From: Pelomonas sp. BJYL3
GTDB lineage: Bacteria > Pseudomonadota > Gammaproteobacteria > Burkholderiales > Burkholderiaceae_C
Length of the DNA: 64,000 nt
Assembly (NCBI RefSeq): GCF_027257975.1
Contig: NZ_JANZKX010000005.1
Coordinates: forward strand, 186,001 to 250,000
Direction: 5' to 3'
In this document: piece after piece, positions 1-9,634 of the stretch
Layout: each line of letters opens with the position of its first letter
How positions within the stretch are numbered: the stretch's first letter is position 1
Position numbers and translations under genes: made by a program
The notes under the pieces: model-generated
Databases searched by the model: none
The model's input: only the letters and a program-made list of their open reading frames with translations
What the model was told of the DNA's origin: nothing

Positions 1-665
1 AGAAGCGCGAGCTGGCCGACATGCGCCGCAACAACAGCGGCTCTCTCGGCACCGGCAGCGCCAGCACGGGAACCCCCGTGCAACAGGACCTGTCCCGCAT
101 GCTGGCCACCACCGAGGTGCAGGTGGCCCAGTTGCAGGCGCGGGTGGGCGAGTACTCGGCGCGTTATCAACAGGCCCTGTCCGCGCTCAAGACCGCACCG
201 CAGTTGGAGGCCGAGGCGGCCCAGCTGAACCGTGACTACGCTGTCCACAAGAAGAATTACGAAGAGCTGGTGGCGCGTCGTGAATCGGCGGCCATTTCGG
301 GCGAGCTGGACGTGGCGTCTGGCGTGGCCGACTTCCGGCTGATCGACCCGCCGCGCGCATCCAACCAGCCCGTGGCACCCAACCGCCTGGTTCTGTTGGC
401 CGCGGCCTGGGGCCTGTCGGTGGCGGCTGGCCTGGGGACCTCCTTCATCGCCAGTCAGCTGCGCCCGGTGTTCCATGACACCCTCGAGCTGCGTGACATC
501 ACCGAGCTGCCCGTTCTGGGCGTGGTCGGCCGCCTCAACACGCCGGCAGAGGTGTCTCGAGCGCGGCGCAGCATGCTGCGCTTCTGGTCGGCGGGCAGCC
601 TGCTGTTCATCTGTTTTGCCATCGGGATCGCAGCGATGGCCGTCATTGCGAATCGGGGGGCTTGA
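1..665 (+). CDS. XrtA-system polysaccharide chain length determinant, C-terminal part (partial)
   Basis: The reading frame is open from the window edge, so the N-terminus is missing. The visible part is a Gln/Ala-rich helical stretch that looks coiled-coil. It is followed by the conserved block with 'RLIDPPRASNQPVAPNR', a transmembrane helix just after it and a second one at the extreme C-terminus. That order is typical of Wzz/GNVR inner-membrane co-polymerases that set polysaccharide chain length together with a tyrosine kinase. The tyrosine kinase gene follows 2 bp after the stop codon. Assignment to the exosortase-associated subfamily rests on the neighbouring genes. Confidence 0.85.
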   Translation, partial: KRELADMRRNNSGSLGTGSASTGTPVQQDLSRMLATTEVQVAQLQARVGEYSARYQQALSALKTAPQLEAEAAQLNRDYAVHKKNYEELVARRESAAISGELDVASGVADFRLIDPPRASNQPVAPNRLVLLAAAWGLSVAAGLGTSFIASQLRPVFHDTLELRDITELPVLGVVGRLNTPAEVSRARRSMLRFWSAGSLLFICFAIGIAAMAVIANRGA

Positions 666-667
666 TC

Positions 668-1708
668 ATGGCCGGCAGTCTGATTGAACAAGCGGCGCAG
701 CGCCTCGAGCAGCTGCGGCAGGCCGGGGTGGACATCGACCAGCTGACGCCTCCCGCCGTCCCTCCGCCCATGGTCAGCGATGACCTGGCGTCGCCCCTTC
801 CGGCGGCCCCGGTCACGGCAGCGCCGCGGGCTCCCGTGGCGTCGTCCGCGACGGCCTCGGGTGGCGCCGTGGCAGCGGCCCGCAGCGCGTCCGTGCCTGC
901 GCCCGCCGTCTCCAAGCGTGTCGAGCTGGATCTCGAAGCCCTGGCGGCCATGGGTCTGGTGACGCCCAACGCCCCGCGGACGCCCATGGCGGATCAATAC
1001 CGCGTGATCAAGCGCCCGCTGATCCGCAATGCCACCGGACGTGGCGCTGAGATGCTCAACCATGGCAACCTGATCATGGTCACCAGCGCCCTGGCTGGCG
1101 AGGGCAAGAGCTTCACCTCTCTCAACCTGGCGATGAGCATCGCGGCCGAACTGGATCACACGGTGATGCTTGTTGACGCCGACGTGGCGCGCCCTTCCGT
1201 GCTGCGCATGCTGGGCCTGCCTCCGGGCCCGGGCCTGCTTGATGTCCTCGATGAATCCGTGGACCTGGCGGATGCACTGCTGCGCACCAGCATCGACAAG
1301 CTGACCGTCCTGCCCAGCGGGACACCTCATGCCCGCGCGACCGAGCTGCTGGCCAGCGATGCCATGCGCAAGCTGCTGGATGACATGGCCCGGCGCTATC
1401 CGGACCGCATCATCATCTTTGATTCGCCGCCCTTGCTGCTGACCACCGAGTCCGCCGTGCTGGCTTCCCAGATGGGTCAAATCGTGGTGGTGGTGCACGC
1501 CGAGAGCACGCCGCAGTCCGCGGTCCGCCGTGCCCTGAGCACCATCGAGTCCTGCCCCGTCCGCCTGATGCTGCTGAACCAGGCACGTGTCGATGCCGAT
1601 GGCAGCTATGGCTACGGCTATGGCTATGGTTACGGCTACGAGCACAGCGAGTCGCCGGACGCCTCTGCCAGCCTGCAGCCTGCCGAGGTGTCTGGACATG
1701 AGCATTAA
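668..1708 (+). CDS. XrtA-associated tyrosine autokinase (BY-kinase, CpsD/CapB-like)
   Basis: The protein has 346 residues. A proline/alanine-rich N-terminal linker (about 28-80) precedes a P-loop kinase domain. Walker A 'ALAGEGKS' lies near residue 141, Walker A' 'MLVDADVARPS' near 168, and a Walker B-like 'IIIFDSPP' further on. The C-terminus carries alternating Tyr and Gly (Tyr codons at 1607-1641), the usual autophosphorylation cluster of bacterial tyrosine kinases. These enzymes phosphorylate themselves and cycle with the Wzz partner to control polymerisation. ATG at 668 was chosen. A TTG six bases upstream overlaps the previous stop and is possible. The 3' end overlaps the next gene by 11 bp. 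Confidence 0.92.
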   Translation: MAGSLIEQAAQRLEQLRQAGVDIDQLTPPAVPPPMVSDDLASPLPAAPVTAAPRAPVASSATASGGAVAAARSASVPAPAVSKRVELDLEALAAMGLVTPNAPRTPMADQYRVIKRPLIRNATGRGAEMLNHGNLIMVTSALAGEGKSFTSLNLAMSIAAELDHTVMLVDADVARPSVLRMLGLPPGPGLLDVLDESVDLADALLRTSIDKLTVLPSGTPHARATELLASDAMRKLLDDMARRYPDRIIIFDSPPLLLTTESAVLASQMGQIVVVVHAESTPQSAVRRALSTIESCPVRLMLLNQARVDADGSYGYGYGYGYGYEHSESPDASASLQPAEVSGHEH

Positions 1709-3248
1709 GACGCGGGATCGCTCGTCGCCGCTGGTGCTGGGGGTCTGCATGGCAGCCGGGCTGCTGGGGCCGGCCAATGCACAGGAGGCCGCCGAAGGCA
1801 CCAGTGCTGCAAGCCGGCGCCAGATCACGCTGGAGCCGCGAGTTCTGGTCTCCCAGGGCTACACCAGCAACCTCAAGCTCTCGAGCAATGCGCCGGATGC
1901 CGCCCTGGTCACCACCCTGGCTCCGGGGCTGTCCTTGCGCGCGCGTGGCCTGGAGCTCAATGGCAATCTGGACTACTCGCTGAACGGGAACTACTACATG
2001 AAGTCCCCGGAGCCGGATCGCGTCTACCACCGGCTCAGCTCCCAGCTGCGCTGGGCGCCCACCGACGGCTCCATGTTCGTGCAGGCGGCGGCCACCATCT
2101 CGCAGCAGAACCTCAGCGCGCTCGGGCCGCGCAGCGTGGACCCCAATCTGCCCAACCCGAATGCGACCCAGGTGGCCAACCTCAGCGTGATGCCGGGCCT
2201 GCGGCTGCGCCTGGGTGATGCCGCGATCCTGGAATCACAGGTCAACCTGACGCTCAACCGGGCCAAGGACACCAATCTCGGCGACAACAGCGGCTATGCC
2301 GCGGGTGCCGTGCTGCGGCCGTCACGTGCCGGCACGCTGCTGGGCTGGCAGGTCATGGCCGACGTGCAGTCCACCCAGCCGCGAGTCGGGAGACGGGTGG
2401 CCAGCGATCGCCTGATCGGCATGCTGACCTATCGCCCGGACCCCGACTGGGAGGCCAGCGTCAATTTCGGCACCGACGCCAACAACTTCACCAGCGAGGC
2501 CAAGGAACGCAAGCCGGCCTACGGCGTCCAACTGGCTTGGCGGCCATCGCCGCGGACCACGGCCTCTCTGGCCGCAGACCGCCGCTCCTATGGCAATACC
2601 CACAGCCTGGCCTTTGAGCACCGGCTGGCGCGGCTGTCCTTGCGGGTCTCCGACATCCAGCAGGTGGCCCCGCCCGGCGTGCAGGGGGGGCTGGGCACGC
2701 GGACCAACTACGACCTGCTGTTCCAGATGCTGGCCTCACTGGAACCCGACGCCGACAAGCGGCGGGAGTTGGTGCTCGCCACTTTGAGGGCCAGCGGCCT
2801 GCCGCCGGATGCGGTGTCGGCGCCGGGCTTCCTCAGCTCGGCGGTCAGCTTGTCGCGCTCGCAGCAGCTGGGCTTGCTGTGGCAAGGCCTGCGCACCACG
2901 GTGAGTGTCTCGCTGGCACACACCCGCAACCAGCGCCTGGGCGCGGTGAGCCTGCCGGGCGATGACTTCGGCCTCGGCGACCGCATCTCGCAGCAGGGTG
3001 GGGTCGTGGCCGTATCGCACCGCCTGACACCCATGAGCAGCCTGTCGCTGGGCTACACCGACCAGCGCACCCGCACCGAACAGGCCAAGGTGACCAGCAC
3101 GCACCTGCGCACGCTCAGTGCGGCGCTGAGCATGCGTCTGCCGCAGGAACGGACGCTGTCGTTCAGTGTCCGCCGGGCCGAGATGGAAAGCCCTTTGCAG
3201 CCCTATGTGGAGAACGCCGTCACCGGCACTCTGCAGCAATTGTTCTAG
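1698..3248 (+). CDS. XrtA/PEP-CTERM-associated outer-membrane beta-barrel protein (TIGR03016-like)
   Basis: The protein has 516 residues. A signal peptide ends near 'GPANAQE' (about residue 30), followed by a long beta-rich region of alternating polar and hydrophobic stretches with many Arg, Ser and aromatic residues and no internal transmembrane helix. Length, position between the tyrosine kinase and the ATPase, and overall character match the outer-membrane protein found in exosortase A clusters. It probably forms part of the export route through the outer membrane. ATG at 1698 gives a clean signal peptide and overlaps the kinase gene by 11 bp, suggesting translational coupling. The exact role of this family is not established. 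Confidence 0.8.
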   Translation: MSIKTRDRSSPLVLGVCMAAGLLGPANAQEAAEGTSAASRRQITLEPRVLVSQGYTSNLKLSSNAPDAALVTTLAPGLSLRARGLELNGNLDYSLNGNYYMKSPEPDRVYHRLSSQLRWAPTDGSMFVQAAATISQQNLSALGPRSVDPNLPNPNATQVANLSVMPGLRLRLGDAAILESQVNLTLNRAKDTNLGDNSGYAAGAVLRPSRAGTLLGWQVMADVQSTQPRVGRRVASDRLIGMLTYRPDPDWEASVNFGTDANNFTSEAKERKPAYGVQLAWRPSPRTTASLAADRRSYGNTHSLAFEHRLARLSLRVSDIQQVAPPGVQGGLGTRTNYDLLFQMLASLEPDADKRRELVLATLRASGLPPDAVSAPGFLSSAVSLSRSQQLGLLWQGLRTTVSVSLAHTRNQRLGAVSLPGDDFGLGDRISQQGGVVAVSHRLTPMSSLSLGYTDQRTRTEQAKVTSTHLRTLSAALSMRLPQERTLSFSVRRAEMESPLQPYVENAVTGTLQQLF

Positions 3249-3252
3249 TTCC

Positions 3253-4362
3253 ATGTATGAAGCTTTTTACGGGCTGACGAGCAAGCCGTTCCAGCTCAGC
3301 CCGGATCCCAATTTCTATTTCGGCAGCAAGCAGCACAGGCGCGCCAAGGCCTATCTGGACTACGGCGTGCTGCGCAATGACGGCTTCATCGTCATCACCG
3401 GCGAGGTGGGGGCGGGCAAGACCACGCTGCTGCGCGGCCTGCTGGACAGCCTGAACCGCAGCAATACCGTCATCGGCAACCTGGTGACCACGCAGCTGGA
3501 CGCCGAGGACACGCTGCGCCTGGTCGGCGCGGCCTTTGGCGTGCGGGTCAAGGACATGGCCAAGTCCGAGCTGCTGATGGCCCTGGAGGCCTTCCTGGTG
3601 AGCCAGGCGGCCCAGGGCAAGCGCTGCCTGCTGGTGGTGGACGAGGCGCAGAACCTCAGCGCCCGCGCCGTTGAGGAGCTGCGCATGCTCTCCAACTTCC
3701 AGTACGGCAACCAGTCGCTGCTGCAGACCTTCCTGGTCGGCCAGCCCGAGTTTCGCGCCATCCTGCAGCGGCCGGAGATGGAGCAGTTCCGCCAGCGCGT
3801 GGCGGCCACCTGCCACATCGGCCCGCTGGACGAGGAAGAGACGCAGCGCTACATCGAGCATCGTCTCAAGTGCGCGGGCAGCACCGGCAATCCCAGCTTC
3901 GAGCCCGCAGCCTTCGGCGCCATCCACAAGGCCTCGCGCGGCATTCCGCGCCGGATCAACAGCCTGTGCGATCGCCTGTTGCTCCTGGGCTTCATGGCCG
4001 GCCGCATGTTGCTGACGCAGGCGGACGTCGAGGAAGTCGTCAAGGACATCCGGGACGAAGCCGCCATTCCTGACTCTGCGCATGCGGCCCTGGCCACGGG
4101 TCCGGCTTCGTTGCCGGCCGCGCACCTGGGGCAAGTCGGCCTGGACATCGACATCGGCCAGATCCAGCTGCCGGCAGCGACGGGGCAGGGCATGTCCGCC
4201 CAGATCCTGAACCTGGCTCAGGACCATCACACGGACCGCCTGCAGCGCCTGGAACGCAGCCTCATGCGCCTGGAGCGCATCAATCTGCAGACGCTGGCGC
4301 TGTTGCAGAAGCTGGTCGACGCCGCCAGCATCAAGGAAAGACGGGAAGGGACGGAGCCATGA
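3253..4362 (+). CDS. XrtA-associated ATPase (ExeA/GspA-like AAA protein)
   Basis: The protein has 369 residues. The N-terminus 'MYEAFYGLTSKPFQLSPDP' is the hallmark start of ExeA-like ATPases. Walker A 'GEVGAGKTT' lies at about 50-58 and Walker B 'LLVVDEAQN' near 130. A sensor/lid region with 'SRGIPRRINSLCDR' follows, and the C-terminal third is variable. Such ATPases sit in exosortase A loci and may assist assembly of the export apparatus; that role is inferred. ATG at 3253 is 4 bp after the previous stop. The 3' end overlaps the deacetylase start by 4 bp (ATGA). Confidence 0.9.
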   Translation: MYEAFYGLTSKPFQLSPDPNFYFGSKQHRRAKAYLDYGVLRNDGFIVITGEVGAGKTTLLRGLLDSLNRSNTVIGNLVTTQLDAEDTLRLVGAAFGVRVKDMAKSELLMALEAFLVSQAAQGKRCLLVVDEAQNLSARAVEELRMLSNFQYGNQSLLQTFLVGQPEFRAILQRPEMEQFRQRVAATCHIGPLDEEETQRYIEHRLKCAGSTGNPSFEPAAFGAIHKASRGIPRRINSLCDRLLLLGFMAGRMLLTQADVEEVVKDIRDEAAIPDSAHAALATGPASLPAAHLGQVGLDIDIGQIQLPAATGQGMSAQILNLAQDHHTDRLQRLERSLMRLERINLQTLALLQKLVDAASIKERREGTEP

Positions 4363-5219
4363 AGCCGGTCAACGCCATGACCATCGACGTGGAGGACTAC
4401 TTCCAGGTCTCCGCCTTTGCGCCCTACATCCGCCGGGAGCGCTGGAACGAGCTTGAATGCCGGGTCGAGCGCAACGTCGACCGCATCCTGGAGCTGCTCG
4501 CCGCCCATGACACGCGGGCGACCTTCTTCACCCTGGGCTGGATTGCCGAGCGCTACCCGGCGCTCGTCCGGCGCATCGTCGCTGCGGGGCACGAACTGGC
4601 CAGCCACGGCTACGGCCACGAACGCGCGAGCGACCTGAGTCCTGAGGCCTTCCGCGAGGATCTCAGCCGCGCCAAGAAGGTGCTGGAAGACCTGGGCGGC
4701 CTGCCGGTCCTGGGCTATCGGGCCCCGAGTTTCTCGATCGGCAAGGGCAATCTCTGGGCCTTTGATGTATTGCGGGAGACCGGCCACCAGTACAGCTCCA
4801 GCGTCTATCCGATTGCACACGATCATTACGGCATGCCGGATTCGCCGCGGACGCCGTATTTCGTCCGCGAGGGCCTCCTCGAGATTCCGATTACCACGTT
4901 GCGCCTGTTCGAGCGCAATCTGCCCAGCAGCGGCGGCGGCTATTTCAGACTGTTTCCGTATGGCCTTTCGCGCTGGATGCTGGAGCGCGTCAACGCCCAT
5001 GAGGCGCAGCCGGCGGTGTTCTATTTCCATCCCTGGGAAATCGACCCTGATCAGCCGCGCGTTCAGGGGATTGATGCGAAATCCCGCTTTCGCCACTATG
5101 TAAATCTTTCGCGCACGGAGGGGCGGATTGCCCGTCTGTTGAAAGATTTCAAATGGGGCCGCATGGACGAGGTTTTCCTCAAACCTCGATTGACGGCTCA
5201 AGCAGCGGGTCAGCACTGA
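4359..5219 (+). CDS. XrtA-system polysaccharide deacetylase (NodB fold with DUF3473-type C-terminus)
   Basis: The protein has 286 residues. Carbohydrate esterase 4 motifs are visible: 'TIDVEDYF' (metal and catalytic Asp) near residue 9, 'ASHGYGHE' (metal-binding His pair) near 84, 'GYRAPSFS' near 120 and 'VFYFHPWEID' towards the C-terminus. The length fits the exosortase-associated deacetylase family. It probably removes N-acetyl groups from the polymer or from lipid-linked intermediates. No signal peptide is evident, as usual for this subfamily. The gene overlaps the ATPase stop by 4 bp. A 160-bp gap without a convincing gene follows. Confidence 0.92.
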   Translation: MKPVNAMTIDVEDYFQVSAFAPYIRRERWNELECRVERNVDRILELLAAHDTRATFFTLGWIAERYPALVRRIVAAGHELASHGYGHERASDLSPEAFREDLSRAKKVLEDLGGLPVLGYRAPSFSIGKGNLWAFDVLRETGHQYSSSVYPIAHDHYGMPDSPRTPYFVREGLLEIPITTLRLFERNLPSSGGGYFRLFPYGLSRWMLERVNAHEAQPAVFYFHPWEIDPDQPRVQGIDAKSRFRHYVNLSRTEGRIARLLKDFKWGRMDEVFLKPRLTAQAAGQH

Positions 5220-5379
5220 ATGTCATTCGAGTTGGTAATCCAAGGCCTGGTGTCCATGGCTCAGGTCCGGGATGGGCGTGTGCGCGTGGCATGCAGGCGT
5301 CCGGACGCCGGTCGCTCCGAGGCGTCCACGCGATGGCAGGTGATGCCGGCACGCCGTGCCAGGCCGGTGAGGGCTTGAG

Positions 5380-6588
5380 ATGGCCAACATCCTCTACCTC
5401 GTCCACCGCCTGCCGTACCCGCCCAACAAGGGCGACAAGGTCCGGTCCTGGCATCTGCTGAAGCACCTGGCGCAGCGCCACCGCGTTTTCCTGGGCACCT
5501 TTGTCGATGACCCGGAAGATTGGCAGTACCTGGACAAGCTGCGCAGCGTCTGCGCCGATGTCTGCGCCCTGCCGCTGAACCCCAGGCTCGGCAAGCTGCG
5601 CAGCCTCAAGGGCTTGCTCAGCGGCGAGCCCCTGGGCCTGCCCTACTACCGGGATGCCGCGATGAGCGCCTGGGTGCAGCGCTGCCTGAAGGAACAGGCA
5701 CTCGATGCCAGCATCGTCTTCTCGTCCACCATGGCCCAGTACGCCCTGGATCTGCCTCTGCCCATGCTGGTCGACCTGATCGACGTGGACTCGCAGAAAT
5801 GGGTGGGCTATGCCCGGGCGCATCGCTGGCCGATGTCCTGGGTCTATGGCCGCGAAGGGCGCACGCTGCTGGACTACGAGCGCCGCATCGTCGGCGCTGC
5901 CCGGATGAGCTATCTGGTCACCGAGCCGGAACGGCAGCTGTTCCTGGGCCTGGCGCCCGGGCTGGATGCCAAGATCCAGGCCCTGTGCAATGGAGTCGAC
6001 AGCGACTTCTTCCAGCCGCAGCAGGACAGCGCGAGCCCCTTCTCCGGCCCCGGGCCGCATCTGGTGTTCACCGGCGCGATGGACTATTGGCCGAATGTGG
6101 ATGCGGTGTCCTGGTTTGCCGAGGCGGTGTTGCCGGCGGTGCTGCAAAGGCATCCTCAGGCGCAGTTCCACATCGTCGGACGCAGTCCCACGCCGGCCGT
6201 GCAGGCCCTGGCCGGGCCGCAGGTGCGCGTGACAGGCACGGTGCCCGACGTGCGGCCCTATCTGCAGCATGCCGATGCTGTCGTCGCCCCGCTGCGCCTG
6301 GCGCGAGGCGTGCAGAACAAGGTGCTGGAGGCCATGTCCATGTGCAAGGCCGTGGTCTCGGCGCGCGGCTGTGCGCAGGTGATCGGGGCCCTGCATGGGG
6401 ACGCCCTGTACGAAGCCGAAACGGCCGAGGAATACCTGGGCGCACTCGAGACCGTGCTGGCGGATCGCGAGCAGTCGCGGCGCGTCGGGCTGGCCGCACG
6501 CCGCTATGTGCTGGATCACTACAGCTGGGATGCGCACCTGTCGGCCATCGACGGTGCCCTGGACCGGGCCATGGGGGGCGCATGCTGA
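5380..6588 (+). CDS. XrtA/PEP-CTERM system-associated GT4 glycosyltransferase (TIGR03087-like)
   Basis: The protein has 402 residues. It opens with 'ILYLVHRLPYPPNKGDKVR', the typical N-terminus of the Stp1-type sugar transferases of exosortase loci. A GT-B fold is indicated by 'LVFTGAMDYWPNVDAV' at the start of the second Rossmann domain and by 'PLRLARGVQNKVLEAMSM' in the donor-binding site. It likely adds one sugar of the repeat unit at the cytoplasmic face. The stop overlaps the exosortase start by 7 bp, so the two are probably translated together. Confidence 0.9.
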   Translation: MANILYLVHRLPYPPNKGDKVRSWHLLKHLAQRHRVFLGTFVDDPEDWQYLDKLRSVCADVCALPLNPRLGKLRSLKGLLSGEPLGLPYYRDAAMSAWVQRCLKEQALDASIVFSSTMAQYALDLPLPMLVDLIDVDSQKWVGYARAHRWPMSWVYGREGRTLLDYERRIVGAARMSYLVTEPERQLFLGLAPGLDAKIQALCNGVDSDFFQPQQDSASPFSGPGPHLVFTGAMDYWPNVDAVSWFAEAVLPAVLQRHPQAQFHIVGRSPTPAVQALAGPQVRVTGTVPDVRPYLQHADAVVAPLRLARGVQNKVLEAMSMCKAVVSARGCAQVIGALHGDALYEAETAEEYLGALETVLADREQSRRVGLAARRYVLDHYSWDAHLSAIDGALDRAMGGAC

Positions 6589-8156
6589 AGGAACTGCTGC
6601 AGGACTGGGTCCACGACACCCGTAGCTTCTGGCGCAGCCTGCCTGACAGCCTGCGCGCCAGCTGGCGCGCAGCGCTGCTGGCCTGGCTGCTGTGCACCGT
6701 GGCCGCCGTCGGCCTGCTGTGGCCGTCCTTCGAGTCCATGGTGGGCATCTGGTCGCGCTCGGACACCTTTGCCCATGGCTACCTCGTCTTCCCGGCGGTG
6801 CTGTGGCTGGTCTGGCGCCGGCGCTATGACTGCCTGGTGCTGACGCCGCGCCCCTGGTGGCCGGCCCTGCTGGGTCTGGCCCTGCTGCTGCCGGCCTGGC
6901 TGGTGGTGCGCCTGGCCCATGTGAATGCGGCCGAGCATTTCGCCATCGTGGCGCTGCTGGTGCTGCTGGTGCCCCTGGTCTTCGGCCGGGCCGTTGCCCT
7001 GCGCCTGCTCTTTCCACTGAGCTTCAGCTTCTTTGCCGTGCCCTTCGGCGAGTTCCTGCTGCCCACGCTGATGAACTCCACGGCGGACTTCACCGTGGCA
7101 GCCCTGCGGGCCACTGGCATTCCGGTGTACCGCGAAGGCCTGGAGTTCGTCATTCCCAGCGGGCACTGGTCCGTGGTGGAGGCCTGCAGCGGGATTCGCT
7201 ACCTGATCGCCTCCTTCATGGTGGGTACGCTGTTCGCGTACATCAACTACCGCAGCGCCTGGCGCCGCTGGATCTTCGTGGTGGTGTCGCTGGTGGTGCC
7301 GCTCATCGCCAACTGGCTGCGGGCCTACATGATCGTGATGATCGGCCATCTGTCCGGCAATGAGCTGGCCACGGGCGTGGATCACATCATCTATGGCTGG
7401 ATCTTCTTCGGCCTGGTGATGACCCTGCTGTACATGGTGGGCATCCGCTATGTCGATGCGCCGCTGGTCGAGCCGCGGCCTGAGGTGCCTGCCCAGCCGC
7501 AGGGCGCTCGTGCGCCCTGGCTCCAGACGGCGCTCGCCCTGGTGCTGCTGGCCCTGCCGGCCGCCTGGGCCTATCACGTCGAGCATCTGCCGGGCGCAGA
7601 TGCGCCAGTCGCGCTGGCACCCCTGGATCTCGAGTCCCAGGGCTGGCACCTGGTCGAGGGCACGACGCCGGGCGGCTGGAAGCCAGCCTATGGCGGCGAG
7701 AGCGCTCGGCAGCAGTCCTGCTATCAGAAGGACGGGCGTTCCTTCTGTATCTGGGTGATGTTCTACCGGGGGCAGGACGAAGAACGCAAAGTGATGAATT
7801 CGGAGAACCGCCTGGCCGGCTTCAAGGACGACTGGGTGGAGCAAGCCGCGGCCGAGGCCGGCCCGGCGTCGGGCATCTGGCGTGCTGCCCAGCTGCGGCA
7901 GCGCATGCACGTGACCGGCACGCGCGAGGCGCTGCAGGTGATGCAGACGCACTGGGTGGACGGCCATTTCACCAATTCCTCGGTGCGCGCCCGTCTGTTC
8001 ACGGCCTGGTGCCTGCTGGGAGGGCGCGTGGACAACGCGGCCGCCGTGTTCATCTACGCACCGCAAGCGGAGGAGGGGGGCTCAGCCCTGGCAGAGCTTC
8101 TGCCAAGCTTGACCCCCGTGATTCAAGGCTACCTGCAGTCACAGTCTCAGCGCTGA
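6582..8156 (+). CDS. xrtA: Exosortase A fused to an EpsI domain
   Basis: The protein has 524 residues. Residues about 30-290 form a multi-pass membrane domain with the exosortase triad: Cys near 202 in 'VEACSGIRYL', Arg near 247 in 'NWLRAYM' and His near 268 in 'GVDHIIYG'. The C-terminal ~210 residues are soluble and match the EpsI-type domain ('WHLVEGTTPGGWKPAY', 'CIWVMFYRGQ'). Exosortases cleave and process the C-terminal PEP-CTERM tails of exported proteins; EpsI is needed for EPS production in related clusters. The exosortase-EpsI fusion is common in betaproteobacteria. ATG at 6582 was chosen over much longer upstream readings because it lies at the overlap with the preceding gene and gives the normal length. 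Confidence 0.95.
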   Translation: MLKELLQDWVHDTRSFWRSLPDSLRASWRAALLAWLLCTVAAVGLLWPSFESMVGIWSRSDTFAHGYLVFPAVLWLVWRRRYDCLVLTPRPWWPALLGLALLLPAWLVVRLAHVNAAEHFAIVALLVLLVPLVFGRAVALRLLFPLSFSFFAVPFGEFLLPTLMNSTADFTVAALRATGIPVYREGLEFVIPSGHWSVVEACSGIRYLIASFMVGTLFAYINYRSAWRRWIFVVVSLVVPLIANWLRAYMIVMIGHLSGNELATGVDHIIYGWIFFGLVMTLLYMVGIRYVDAPLVEPRPEVPAQPQGARAPWLQTALALVLLALPAAWAYHVEHLPGADAPVALAPLDLESQGWHLVEGTTPGGWKPAYGGESARQQSCYQKDGRSFCIWVMFYRGQDEERKVMNSENRLAGFKDDWVEQAAAEAGPASGIWRAAQLRQRMHVTGTREALQVMQTHWVDGHFTNSSVRARLFTAWCLLGGRVDNAAAVFIYAPQAEEGGSALAELLPSLTPVIQGYLQSQSQR

Positions 8157-8196
8157 GGACTGGCCATAATTCGAGAATCTTCAGAAAGGCATTTGT

Positions 8197-9477
<1,281 letters not shown>

Positions 9478-9484
9478 CCTCCGA

Positions 9485-9568
9485 GGCGGCCCTGCGCCGG
9501 GCCTGAGGCCCGGCGCAGGGCCGCCGCCCAGGATTGTGAAGATTGCTTGCCGAGCTTGCTCGGCAAGC
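9485..9568 (+). terminator. Double hairpin, probable transcription terminator
   Basis: There are two consecutive inverted repeats. The first has perfect 19-bp arms (9485-9503 and 9507-9525) around a TGA loop. The second has 11-bp arms (9545-9555 and 9558-9568) followed by TTGTTT. They lie between the UDP-sugar dehydrogenase and the amidotransferase and probably split the EPS cluster into two transcripts or stabilise mRNA ends. Confidence 0.7.
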
Positions 9569-9634
9569 TTGTTTCCGGACCAGGCCAGACCAGGGCCTTG
9601 GCCCGGTCAGGGCATTGCGGATTGAAGGCAGACC

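Noticed and set aside
5220-5379. Possible short gene between deacetylase and glycosyltransferase
   Set aside because: Only Arg/Gly-rich shadow frames without a ribosome site were seen.
5520-6581. Upstream extension of the exosortase frame
   Set aside because: It covers the glycosyltransferase in another frame and has Arg/Pro/Ala-rich shadow composition; ATG at 6582 gives the usual exosortase length.
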